DNA of 64,000 nt from Gammaproteobacteria bacterium (GTDB lineage: Bacteria; Pseudomonadota; Gammaproteobacteria; Pseudomonadales; Porticoccaceae), in assembly GCA_016708925.1 (NCBI GenBank), contig JADJET010000003.1:248001-312000 (forward strand). The letters run 5' to 3'. Both the position numbers and the translations under genes were made by a program. Positions 44,134 through 52,772 of this stretch are shown piece after piece. Positions within the stretch are counted from its first letter, which is position 1; every line of letters starts with the position of its first letter. The notes beneath the pieces are model-generated. The model was not told where the DNA came from. It saw nothing but the letters and a program-made list of their open reading frames with translations, and searched no databases.

Positions 44134-44940
44134 TCAACGCTGGTTGTCACGTCCGTTCAGGCTCCAGTCGTAGGAAAGGTGATCGAGCCTGAAATCGCCG
44201 CGTTCGACGCGCTCGCGGTCGGCGGCGTTGTCGGTCAGCAGCGCGGCATGGCCGGCCAGCCACTGCTTCAGGCCACCGCCGGCGGCCGTCGTGAAATCCT
44301 CGGCGAACCACTTGAATATCTGCGACACGTGCAGCGTGCCGTCGCCGGCGCTGAAGCGGTTGCGCGTGCGGTCGGTCAGAAAGCGCCGCTGCTGGTCGTT
44401 CAGTTGCTGGTCGAGTTGCGCTGCCGCGTAGGGCTCCGGGCGCAGCGCCGGGCAGCCGACCGAGGCGCAATTGACGGCAAAGTGCACGCGCGGATCGGCG
44501 TACACCGGCCGCAGGCGATCGTGCTCGATCCAGTCCAGATTCCGCTGCGCGCCCAGCAGGTCGAAAAACGGCCGCTTCCAGGGCGAGCGCAGCAGGGAAC
44601 CCAGTTCCCGGATCGATTTGATATCCGGGTACCCGGACAGCACCAGTTGCAGGGTGAAGGCGTTGTAGGCGTTGATCAGAAACGCCATCTGCCGGCTGCG
44701 CTCCCAGGCATCGAACTGCCCCGGCGTTACCGCCGAGAAGGCTGCCAGCACCTGTTCCAGCGCCTTGCCGTCGCGTTTCAGGGCGGCGTAATCGACGCTG
44801 CTGGCGTGGCCACCGGCGATCCAGTGCACGTGCCGGCCCAGCAGCGCCGCGTAGTCGCGATAGCTGTGGTCCAGCGCCATCGCGCCGGTGCTGACGAGCA
44901 GGCTTGCGGTCATGGTCAGGCTCCTCAGGCAGCGCCGCAC
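44134..44940 (-). CDS. Exported DUF547-domain protein
   Basis: 268 residues from a GTG two bases after the upstream stop, giving a basic and hydrophobic signal peptide (VRRCLRSLTMTASLLVSTGA, cleavage near AMA). The DUF547 core includes RQMAFLINAYNAFTLQLVLS, FDLLGAQRNLDWIEHDRLRP and DPRVHFAVNCASVGCPALRP, with a conserved NCAS.GCP cysteine pair. Function is unknown; the family is often seen next to VTT-domain proteins and mercuric-reductase-like flavoproteins, as here. The ATG at 44913 is an alternative start without the basic n-region. Confidence 0.87.
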   Translation of the reverse strand: MRRCLRSLTMTASLLVSTGAMALDHSYRDYAALLGRHVHWIAGGHASSVDYAALKRDGKALEQVLAAFSAVTPGQFDAWERSRQMAFLINAYNAFTLQLVLSGYPDIKSIRELGSLLRSPWKRPFFDLLGAQRNLDWIEHDRLRPVYADPRVHFAVNCASVGCPALRPEPYAAAQLDQQLNDQQRRFLTDRTRNRFSAGDGTLHVSQIFKWFAEDFTTAAGGGLKQWLAGHAALLTDNAADRERVERGDFRLDHLSYDWSLNGRDNQR

Positions 44941-44942
44941 GC

Positions 44943-47117
44943 TCAGGCCCTGCGCCAGGCGTGGAAGCGCTCGGCCCAGCGCAGCAGCCTTTGCGGGGCG
45001 TGGGCCTGTTTCCAGCGGCCGGCAGCGTACTTGTTGGCCTCGGCCAGGGTCGGGTAGATGTGGATCGTGCCCAGGATCTTGTTCAGGCCGATGCCGTGCT
45101 TCATGGCCAGCACGTATTCGGCGATCAGCTCACCGGCGTGCGCGCCGACGATGGTGACGCCCAGGATGCGATCCTTGCCGGGCACGGTCAGCACCCTCAC
45201 GAAGCCGTGCGTCGCGCTGTCCGCGATGGCGCGGTCCAGGTCGTCCAGGCCGTAGGTGGTGACCTCGTGGGGCACGCCCTTCTCTGCGGCCTCCAGCTCG
45301 TTAAGGCCGATGCGGGCTACCTCGGGGTCGACGAAGGTGGCCCAAGGAATCACGCGATAGTCGGCGCGGAATTTTTTGATGGGATCGAACAGCGCGTTGA
45401 CCGCCGCATACCAGGCCTGGTGCGCCGCAGTGTGGGTGAACTGGTAGGGGCCGGCCACGTCGCCGGCGGCGTAGATGTTCGGGAAATTGGTCTGCAGGTA
45501 GCCGTTGACCTCGACGGTGCGACCGGTGGTCACGCCCAGTTCCTGCAGGCCGTAGCCGTGCAGGTTGGCCACCCGGCCCACTGCGACCAGGATGGCGTCG
45601 AACGGAATCCGGACCGCGCGGCCGTCGGTTTCGGCGACCAGTGTTTTTGCCGCGCCGTCGGTTTCGATGCGAACGGCCTTGTGGTTCACCAGCACGCTGA
45701 TGCCCTCGGCGCGAAAGCGCGCGGCCACCAGGTCCGATACGTCCGTGTCCTCGCGGGCGAGTATGCGCGGCAGCATCTCGACCTGTGTCACCTGCGCGCC
45801 GAGACGGGCGAAGGCCTGCGTCAGCTCGCAGCCGATGGGGCCGCCGCCGAGCACCAGCAGCCGCTCGGGCAGCTCGCGCAGCTCCCACAGGTTGTCGGAG
45901 GTCAGCACCGGGACCTGATCGATGCCCGGAATCGGCGGCACGAAGGGCCCCGCACCGGCCGCGATGACGATGCTGCGCGTGGTCAGGCTGCGCACGTTGC
46001 CGTCGTGGCCGGTGATCTGCACCTCCCAGGGCGAGACGATGCGGGCTGCGCCCTCGGCCACGTCCACGCCCAGCCCCGTGTAACGCTCGACCGAGTCGTG
46101 CGGCTCGATGGCGGTGATCACGCGCTGCACCCGCGCCATGACCTCGGCGAAATCGAAGTCCGCTTGTGCGCGGCGCATGCCGAACTCCTTGGCCTGCTGG
46201 ACATGCGACAGGAACTTCGCTGAACGGATCAGCGCCTTGGACGGTACGCAGCCGGTGTGCAGGCAATCGCCGCCCATGTGGTCTTTCTCTACCAGGGTGA
46301 CCTTGGCCTTTACGGCCGCGGCGATGTAGGCGGTGACCAGGCCGGCCGAGCCGCCGCCGATCACCACCAGGTTGCGGTCGAAGCTGCGCGGGCGCGCAAA
46401 GCCCGCATAGACCTTGCGGGCGCGCAGAAAGTCGGTGAGCTTGCGCGCCGCCAGCGGAAACACGCCCAACAGCACCAGCGACCCGAGCAGGCCGGGCGAG
46501 ACGATGCCCGCCAGTGAACCGATACGCGCCAGCTGGGTGCCGGCGTTCACGTACACCAGGGTGCCGGCCAGCATGCCCAGTTGACTGACCCAGGCGAAGG
46601 TGCGCGCCGGCATGGCGGTCAGCCCCATCAGCAGATTGATGAGGAAAAACGGCACCACCGGCACCAGCCGCAGGGTGAACAGGTAAAACGCGCCGTCGCG
46701 GGCGACGCCGGCATCGATGGCGCGCAGGCGCTCGCCGTAGCGGGTTGCGATCGGCTCGCGCAGCAGGTAGCGGGCCACCAGCATGGCGCCGGTGGCGCCC
46801 AGCGTGGAGGCAAACGACACCAGCAGCGTGCCCCACCACAGCCCGAACACCGCGCCGGCCGCCAGCGTCAGGATCACCGCGCCGGGCACGGACAGCGCGG
46901 TGGCCACCACGTAGACGACGAAGAACACGCCACCGACCAGCAGCGGCCGGGCATCGCGGTAGTCGACCAGCGCCTCGCGCCGGCCCTGCAGGGCTTCCAG
47001 GGTCAGGAAACGGCCCAGATCGAGCGCAAAAAACAGGCCGATGGCCAGCACCAGGATGGCACCCAGCAGCAGGCGGGTGTACAGCGGTGTCAGGCGCGGG
47101 GAGCGTGGTTCAGACAC
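44943..47117 (-). CDS. Fusion of a VTT (DedA-like) membrane domain with a mercuric-reductase-like disulfide oxidoreductase
   Basis: 724 residues. Residues 1-240 hold several membrane spans and the VTT/SNARE-associated pattern (SVPGAVILTLAAGAVFGLWW; GAFYLFTLRLVPVVPFFLIN). From 250 on a pyridine nucleotide-disulfide oxidoreductase follows: VVIGGGSAGLVTAY (FAD), the redox disulfide GGDCLHTGCVPSK (Cys285, Cys290), VLGGGPIGCELTQAFARLGA (NAD(P)), IYAAGDVAGPYQFTHTAAHQ and the dimer-interface HIYPTLAEANK. There is no N-terminal HMA domain and no C-terminal vicinal cysteine pair, so it is unlikely to be a true mercuric reductase. First gene of the operon. Confidence 0.9.
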   Translation of the reverse strand: MSEPRSPRLTPLYTRLLLGAILVLAIGLFFALDLGRFLTLEALQGRREALVDYRDARPLLVGGVFFVVYVVATALSVPGAVILTLAAGAVFGLWWGTLLVSFASTLGATGAMLVARYLLREPIATRYGERLRAIDAGVARDGAFYLFTLRLVPVVPFFLINLLMGLTAMPARTFAWVSQLGMLAGTLVYVNAGTQLARIGSLAGIVSPGLLGSLVLLGVFPLAARKLTDFLRARKVYAGFARPRSFDRNLVVIGGGSAGLVTAYIAAAVKAKVTLVEKDHMGGDCLHTGCVPSKALIRSAKFLSHVQQAKEFGMRRAQADFDFAEVMARVQRVITAIEPHDSVERYTGLGVDVAEGAARIVSPWEVQITGHDGNVRSLTTRSIVIAAGAGPFVPPIPGIDQVPVLTSDNLWELRELPERLLVLGGGPIGCELTQAFARLGAQVTQVEMLPRILAREDTDVSDLVAARFRAEGISVLVNHKAVRIETDGAAKTLVAETDGRAVRIPFDAILVAVGRVANLHGYGLQELGVTTGRTVEVNGYLQTNFPNIYAAGDVAGPYQFTHTAAHQAWYAAVNALFDPIKKFRADYRVIPWATFVDPEVARIGLNELEAAEKGVPHEVTTYGLDDLDRAIADSATHGFVRVLTVPGKDRILGVTIVGAHAGELIAEYVLAMKHGIGLNKILGTIHIYPTLAEANKYAAGRWKQAHAPQRLLRWAERFHAWRRA

Positions 47118-47259
47118 GGGGCACGCCGTTGCCGGCTGAAGCCTGCAAGTTCGTCGCAGAGCAGACAGCGGGAAAACCGTAATTGATGGCGGCTTGCAGA
47201 GCAGCGGGAGGTTGCGTCATGGTGGGCGCGTCGCCAAAGTCCAGTCAGGTGCCGCCATG

Positions 47260-47277
47260 GTAGGCAGTCCTGCCTAC
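47260..47277. promoter_or_regulatory. Perfect 18-bp palindrome between divergent promoters
   Basis: GTAGGCAG-TC-CTGCCTAC: two perfect 8-bp arms with a 2-bp centre. It lies 28 bases before the AraC-family regulator start and 142 bases before the start of the opposed redox-Pst operon, a natural place for an operator that controls both. Which protein binds is unknown; AraC-type proteins more often use direct repeats. Confidence 0.6.
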
Positions 47278-47305
47278 TGATCAAACAGGTCGGAGTCTGC
47301 TTTTT

Positions 47306-48223
47306 ATGTTCCAGGGTCCAGAAGACGACCTGCTGTCGAGCGTGCTCAGTGCCTACCAGCTTAGAGCCGGCGTGTATGCCCACCCGCGGTTTTGCGGGGT
47401 CTGGCAAATGGGAACGACCGGCCACAAGCGCTCGGCGTTTCATCTGGTCGGGCAGGGGCAGTGCTGGTTGCATCTGCGCGATGGCACAGCTCCACAGGTA
47501 CTTCACGGCGGTGACCTAGTGGTGTTTCCGCACGATGCCTGGCACATGCTGGCGGGCACGCCCGAACTGCAGGGTGAGGACAACCGGCTGGAAATGGACG
47601 GCGACGGACCGTTCACCACGCTGGTGTGCGGGTATTTCGAGTTCCTGGTGGGCGACAAGAACCCGATCCTGGACGCCCTGCCGGAGGTGATCGTGGTGCG
47701 CCGGCAGGACGCCGGGCGGCATCTCGAAGTCATCGGTCAATTATTGATGGAGGAAGCCGACGCCGCCGGCCCCGGCACCCGCACCGTGCTCGACAAGCTG
47801 GCCGATACGCTGTTCGTGATGGTCGTGCGCCATTACGTCAACCAGGCCGCCGACCAACACGGCTTGCTGGCGGCACTGGCCGACCCACGCCTGCGCAGGG
47901 CGCTGGCCGCCATGCACCGTGAATCGGCCACTGGCTGGACGTTGGCGACACTGGCGCAGGAAGCCGGCATGTCGCGGGCCGGTTTCGCGCAGCGCTTCGC
48001 TGAAATGGTCGGCACCACGCCCATCGACTATCTGACCCGCTGGCGCATGATTCAGGCGGAGTTACTGCTGCGCAATCCGCAGGTTTCGGTGGCGAGCGCC
48101 GCTGAGCGTGTCGGCTACGAAACCGAAGCGGCGTTTCGCAAGGCGTTCAAGCGGGTGCATGGTGTCGGGCCGGGCGCCATCCGGCGCTGGTTTCGGGGGA
48201 AAGTGGGCGGTGCCGACCGTTGA
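47306..48223 (+). CDS. AraC-family transcriptional regulator with cupin_6 domain
   Basis: 305 residues. The N-terminal cupin_6 sensor (GVWQMGTTGHKRSAFHLVGQ; LHGGDLVVFPHDAWHMLAG) is followed by two helix-turn-helix motifs: WTLATLAQEAGMSRAGFAQR and VSVASAAERVGYETEAAFRK, with the typical PIDYLTRWRM linker. This subgroup often controls neighbouring oxidoreductase genes. It is transcribed away from the redox-Pst operon across a 188-bp region, so it is the likely regulator of that operon. Effector unknown. Confidence 0.88.
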   Translation: MFQGPEDDLLSSVLSAYQLRAGVYAHPRFCGVWQMGTTGHKRSAFHLVGQGQCWLHLRDGTAPQVLHGGDLVVFPHDAWHMLAGTPELQGEDNRLEMDGDGPFTTLVCGYFEFLVGDKNPILDALPEVIVVRRQDAGRHLEVIGQLLMEEADAAGPGTRTVLDKLADTLFVMVVRHYVNQAADQHGLLAALADPRLRRALAAMHRESATGWTLATLAQEAGMSRAGFAQRFAEMVGTTPIDYLTRWRMIQAELLLRNPQVSVASAAERVGYETEAAFRKAFKRVHGVGPGAIRRWFRGKVGGADR

Positions 48224-48380
48224 CGGGGATTGCGATAGACGATCGGACATGAAATTGGCGCTTATCAGGCATCGCTGCAACGGGACGGTAACCCTAAGCT
48301 GGTGCGCAAGCTGATCGCATCTGCGATCTCCGATCGTTGTTTCTGAACGCCAATTTTGGACAATCGAGGAGAGCCCCGTC

Positions 48381-48941
48381 ATGTCATTGTTCCAGTTTCA
48401 CACCGTCGAATCGGCACCGGAAGGTTCCAGATCATTGCTGGCGGAAGGCCAGAAACGCATGGGTTTCGTGCCCAATCTGTACGCCGGCCTGGCGGAGTCG
48501 CCCGCCGCGCTGGAGGCCTATTTCGCGCTCAGCGCGATATTGGCCAAGACCCAGCTCACCCCGGCGGAACAGCAAGTGGTGATGCTGAACGCCAGTGTCG
48601 AAAACGGCTGCCATTACTGCGTCGCGGCGCATTCGATGCTGGCCAAAAACGTGGCCAAGGTCGATCCCGACACCCTGTGCTCGCTGCGCGAGCAGCAGCC
48701 CATCGCCGATCCGAGATTGCGGGCGCTGGCGGATTTCACCCGTCTGGTGGTGGAACAGCGCGGCTGGGTGGACGAGCAGGCGGTGCAAGCCTTTCTCGAT
48801 GCCGGCTTCAGTCGCGCCAACGTGCTGGACGTGGTCATGGGGGTGACCATGAAAACGCTCAGCAACTATGCAAACCATGTGATGCAGACGCCCGTCGACG
48901 CTGCCTTTGCGGACGAGCGCTGGGAAGCAGTACAGAAATAA
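48381..48941 (+). CDS. AhpD-like carboxymuconolactone decarboxylase-family protein
   Basis: 186 residues with the AhpD-type catalytic motif ENGCHYCVAAHS (Cys77, Cys80, His84). In this family the CxxC pair and histidine support peroxidase or disulfide-reductase activity, and many members protect against peroxides. A good ribosome site (CGAGGAGAG) precedes the ATG. A second, different member follows at 49434, with a small membrane protein between them. Cytosolic; specific substrate unknown. Confidence 0.88.
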   Translation: MSLFQFHTVESAPEGSRSLLAEGQKRMGFVPNLYAGLAESPAALEAYFALSAILAKTQLTPAEQQVVMLNASVENGCHYCVAAHSMLAKNVAKVDPDTLCSLREQQPIADPRLRALADFTRLVVEQRGWVDEQAVQAFLDAGFSRANVLDVVMGVTMKTLSNYANHVMQTPVDAAFADERWEAVQK

Positions 48942-49020
48942 TGCCGCCGCACCCGGCGGGGCGTGTCGTAAGCAGCGCGCCCGCCGGCGGCGACTGCGAG
49001 GTATCGGGAGATATTGCTCC

Positions 49021-49356
49021 GTGATCGATGACCGTCCGAACCCGGTGCAGCGCGCCGCGAGTCCAGTGCAAGACACTGGCGAAGCGGTCGATACGTTGCC
49101 GGGGCGATCTGGCGTTTGGCGGTTGGCCATGAGGTTTGCCAGCAGCCGTCGCATTGTCGTCAATGCGACGAAAATCGCCGCAGTGGTGGGCACCTTGCTC
49201 AACGGCATCAATCAGGGCGGCGCGCTGCTGGACGGGCAGGCGATCAGCGTCGCGCACCTTCTGCTCAACTATCTGGTGCCATACAGCGTGGCCACCTACA
49301 GCGCGGTGCGCCTGAGCCTGCAACAGACGGCGGCGAAAAGCTCCGGTGCTGCGTAA
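49021..49356 (+). CDS. nrtS: Small NrtS-like two-span membrane protein
   Basis: 111 residues from GTG. The C-terminal 75 residues contain NATKIAAVVGTLLNGINQGG followed by LLNYLVPYSVATYSAVRLSL, matching the short NrtS family (two predicted membrane spans; VGT.L..INQG and YLVPY.VATY). NrtS proteins are proposed nitrate/nitrite transporters. ATG at 49129, which starts just before the conserved part, is an equally likely start; the first 36 residues from the GTG are not conserved. It lies between two AhpD-like genes. Confidence 0.65.
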   Translation: MIDDRPNPVQRAASPVQDTGEAVDTLPGRSGVWRLAMRFASSRRIVVNATKIAAVVGTLLNGINQGGALLDGQAISVAHLLLNYLVPYSVATYSAVRLSLQQTAAKSSGAA

Positions 49357-49433
49357 CAGCGGGCCAGACTCCCGGGCTGAAGACATGCATGCTGCGGGAT
49401 AACGATTTTCGTCCGGAAAACGGGAGCAACACC

Positions 49434-49970
49434 ATGGCGCATCTAAAAACCCTGGCGGTAAACGCCACGCTTCTCGACCTGTTTCAGGCGTATCCACGGC
49501 TGGCGCGGCTCAGCAGCGCGCTGGCGCAGGAAATCCTGCGCGCACCCGGCGAACTCTCGGCGTCCGAGCGCGAGCTGTTGTTCGCCTTCGGTTCGGGAGT
49601 GAACGCCTGCCATTTTTGCGTCGGAGCACACAGTGCGGTGGCGGAGCGGATGGGCGTGGCGCCCGGCGTGATCGAGGCGGCGCTGATCGATATTGCTTCC
49701 GCTCCGGTCGATGAGCGTTTGAAGCCGCTGCTGCATTTCGTGAAAAAACTTACCGAAACGCCGAGCCGTATTGCCGATGCCGATGCCGATGCCGTGCGGG
49801 CGGCGGGATGGAGCGATGCGGCGCTCCACGAAATCATTGTGGTGTGCGCGCTACAGAATTTCTTCAACCGCTGGGTGGATGGCGCCGGGGTCGACGCCGA
49901 CCGCGAATTCTTTGCCGGGATTGCGGAGCGCCTGGCAAAAGACGGCTATCAGGCGCCCGCGGCGGAATGA
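49434..49970 (+). CDS. Second AhpD-like carboxymuconolactone decarboxylase-family protein
   Basis: 178 residues (MAHLKTLAVNATLLDLFQAY) with the redox motif GSGVNACHFCVGAHS (Cys59, Cys62, His66). The rest is helical with LHEIIVVCALQNFFNRWVDG near the end, as in the peroxidase-related subgroup. It resembles its neighbour at 48381 in layout but is divergent, so the pair is not a recent duplication. Ribosome site GGGAG is 8-12 bases before the ATG. Confidence 0.87.
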   Translation: MAHLKTLAVNATLLDLFQAYPRLARLSSALAQEILRAPGELSASERELLFAFGSGVNACHFCVGAHSAVAERMGVAPGVIEAALIDIASAPVDERLKPLLHFVKKLTETPSRIADADADAVRAAGWSDAALHEIIVVCALQNFFNRWVDGAGVDADREFFAGIAERLAKDGYQAPAAE

Positions 49971-50011
49971 CTTAAACTCGCCGGGTCTCAGCCTCGAGGG
50001 AGATCCCGGCA

Positions 50012-51498
50012 GTGCAGATGCCCGCCGCCGAACCGGCCATACTGGCCCAACGCGAGGCCTTGCTCGCGGAGTTGCGCGCGCTGCTGCCTGTGGCGCGGGT
50101 GATCGCCGATGCCGCCGGGCTGCGCGCCTATGATTGCGATGCGCTGACCGCCTATCGGCAGGTGCCACTGGTCGCGGTGCTGCCGGACACGGTCGCGGAA
50201 CTGGCCGGTGTGCTCGCGATCTGCCACCGACGCAACGTCAAGGTGGTCGCGCGCGGCGCCGGCACCTCGCTGTCCGGCGGTGCGCTGCCGCTGGCCGATG
50301 CGGTGCTGATCGGGCTCGGGCGCTTCAACCGCATTCTCGATATCGACTACGCCAACCGCTGCCTGACCGCGCAGAGCGGCGTTACCAATCTGGCCTTGAG
50401 CGAGGCGGTCGCCGCGCGTAATTTTTATTACGCGCCGGATCCGTCGAGCCAGATCGCCTGCACCATCGGCGGCAACGTGGCCGAAAATTCCGGCGGCGTG
50501 CACTGTCTGAAATACGGCATGACCACCAACAATCTGCTCGGCCTGGAGATGGTGCTGCTGGACGGCACGGTCGTGCGCCTGGGCGGCAAGCACATGGACG
50601 CGGACGGCTACGATCTGCTGGGTTTGCTGACCGGCTCCGAGGGCCTGCTCGGCGTCATCACCGAGGTCACGGTGCGCATCCTGCCGCGCCCGGAAACCGC
50701 GCGCGCGGCGCTGCTCGGCTTTGCCGGCAACGAGGATGCCGGCCGCGTCGTCGCCGCCATCATCGCCGCCGGCATCATTCCCGCGGGGCTGGAAATGATG
50801 GACAGATTCATCGTCGCGGCCACGGAAGCGTTCTGTCACGCCGGCTATCCGCTGGATGCCGAGGCGCTGCTGATCGTCGAGCTGGACGGCCCGGCGGCGG
50901 AAGTCGATTACCTGCTGGAGCTTGTGGTCGCCATCGCCCGTGAGAATGGCGCGACCTCGGTGCGCGCAAGTGCGAACGAGGCCGAGCGCCTCGCGTTCTG
51001 GCTCGGCCGCAAGTCGGCGTTTCCGGCGGTCGGCCGCCTGTCGCCGGATTACCTGTGCATGGACGGCACCATCCCCGTCACCAGTTGCCGCATGTGTTGC
51101 AGCGTATGGCGGCGATGAGCCAGAAATACGGCCTGCGCGTGACCAATGTGTTTCATGCCGGCGACGGCAACCTGCACCCGCTGATCCTCTACGACGCCAA
51201 TGTGCCCGGCGAACTGGCGCGTGCCGAGGCCTTCGGCGCCGAGATTCTTGCGCTGTGCGTCGAGGTCGGCGGCGTGCTCACCGGCGAGCACGGCGTCGGC
51301 GTCGAGAAGCGCGACCTGATGGGCACCATGTTCGATGCCGACGATCTCGCGCAGCAGATGCGAGTGAAAAGCGCGTTCGACCCGGAGGGCCGACTCAACC
51401 CGGGCAAGGTGTTCCCGCAACTGCACCGCTGCGCCGAACTGGGCCATCTGCACGTGCATCGCGGGCAAATTCCGTTTCCGCATCTGCCCCGGCTGTAG
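50012..51498 (+). pseudogene. glcD: Glycolate oxidase FAD subunit GlcD, interrupted by one single-base frameshift
   Basis: The FAD-linked subunit of glycolate oxidase: VARGAGTSLSGGALPLADAV and GGNVAENSGGVHCLKYGMTT in the FAD-binding domain, and HAGDGNLHPLILYD and GEHGVGVEKRDLM in the C-terminal domain. Frame 1 runs to 51118, but homology moves to another frame at about 51070. There CATCCCCGTCACC reads as a full-length protein (TIPRHQLPHVLQRM) if the run of four C is five. So the gene is either a sequencing artefact or a fresh one-base frameshift mutant. Start GTG 50012 has the better spacing to GGGAG; ATG 50018 is the alternative. Confidence 0.85.
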
Positions 51499-51509
51499 CG
51501 GATTCGCCG

Positions 51510-52763
51510 ATGGCAACCATCTTCACCCCGAACCGTCCGGAGGAACTCAGCGAGATTTTGCGCTGGGCGGTGGCGAACGCCACGCCGCTCGCGGTCGTGG
51601 GCGGCGGCAGCAAAAGCGGCATCGGTCGGCCGGTGTCGGCGGAGCATGTGCTCAGCCTCGCGGGCTTCAGCGGCGTCAGCCAGTACGAACCCAACGAGCT
51701 GGTGCTGACGGCGGGTGCCGGCACGCCACTCGCGGAAATCGAAGCGCTGCTGGCAGAGAACGGACAGATGCTGGCGTTCGAGCCGCCGGATCATACCCAT
51801 CTGTTCGCCGCTTCGGCGACGGCACCAATAGCGGGAGCGGCCCGGGCCGGCACTTTGGGTGGCGTGCTTGCCGCGAACAGTTCGGGCCCGCGGCGGTTTC
51901 TTGCCGGCGCCGCCCGCGACCATTTTTTGGGCTTCCGCGCCGTCAATGGCCGCGGCGAGGCGTTCAAGGCCGGTGGCCGCGTCGTTAAAAACGTCACGGG
52001 TTTCGATCTGCCGAAGCTGCTGGCCGGTTCCTGGGGAACGCTGGCCGCGCTCTGGGAAGTCACTTTGAAGGTGATGCCGGTGCCGGAATTTTCCTGCGCG
52101 CTGCTGATTTTTGGCCTTGACGATACTGGCGCAAGTCGCGTGATGCGTGCCGCCGCCGCCTCGGCCCATGTGGTGAGTGGCGCCGCGCATCTGCCCGCAA
52201 GGGTCGCGGTGCGTTCCGCCGCAGTCAAAGCGGCGGGTCAATCGGTAACGGCACTGCGTGTGGAAGGCCCGGAGCTGTCGGTGCGCCATCGCGTCGCGGG
52301 TTTGAAAGCGCTGCTCATCGGCGGCGGTTATCTCGAAGGTGTTGACTGCGATGAGCTCGATGGCCCGGCGGCGCTGGCGCTGTGGCGGGACATCGGCGAT
52401 CTGGCGCTGCTCGCCGCCGGAGATACGCGCGAGATCTGGCGGCTGTCGCTGCCGCCGGCCACCGCGCCCGCGGTGGTCGCGCATATCGTCAACGGGGAGC
52501 CCGCGGTCGAGTGGTTGCAGGATCAGGCCGGCGGCACGCTCTGGCTGTCCTGCCCGGCCGGCACTCCAGCCGAACAGATACGCGGTGCGTTGGCGCCGGA
52601 CGGTGGTCACGCGACCCTGTGGCGCGCCAGCGCCGCGCGCCGCGCCGAGGTGGCCGTGTTCCAGCCCCAGCCGCCGGCGCTGGCGGCCTTGACGCGGCGA
52701 GTGAAAGCCAGCTTCGATCCCCGGGCCGTGCTCAATCCCGGCCGCATGTATTCCGATAGTTAG
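51510..52763 (+). CDS. glcE: Glycolate oxidase subunit GlcE
   Basis: 417 residues, a shorter FAD-binding subunit: TPLAVVGGGSKSGIGRP, LTAGAGTPLAEIEALLAENG and GGRVVKNVTGFDLPKLLAGS are the GlcE motifs of the FAD_binding_4 fold. It pairs with GlcD and GlcF in the membrane-associated enzyme that oxidises glycolate to glyoxylate. The usual GlcE is about 350 residues; the additional length is in the C-terminal half. It starts 11 bases after the glcD stop. Confidence 0.9.
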   Translation: MATIFTPNRPEELSEILRWAVANATPLAVVGGGSKSGIGRPVSAEHVLSLAGFSGVSQYEPNELVLTAGAGTPLAEIEALLAENGQMLAFEPPDHTHLFAASATAPIAGAARAGTLGGVLAANSSGPRRFLAGAARDHFLGFRAVNGRGEAFKAGGRVVKNVTGFDLPKLLAGSWGTLAALWEVTLKVMPVPEFSCALLIFGLDDTGASRVMRAAAASAHVVSGAAHLPARVAVRSAAVKAAGQSVTALRVEGPELSVRHRVAGLKALLIGGGYLEGVDCDELDGPAALALWRDIGDLALLAAGDTREIWRLSLPPATAPAVVAHIVNGEPAVEWLQDQAGGTLWLSCPAGTPAEQIRGALAPDGGHATLWRASAARRAEVAVFQPQPPALAALTRRVKASFDPRAVLNPGRMYSDS

Positions 52764-52772
52764 GCGCTCCCG

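Noticed and set aside
44943..47117. True mercuric reductase (merA)
   Set aside because: No HMA domain, no C-terminal vicinal cysteines and no other mer genes; only the shared disulfide reductase core is present.
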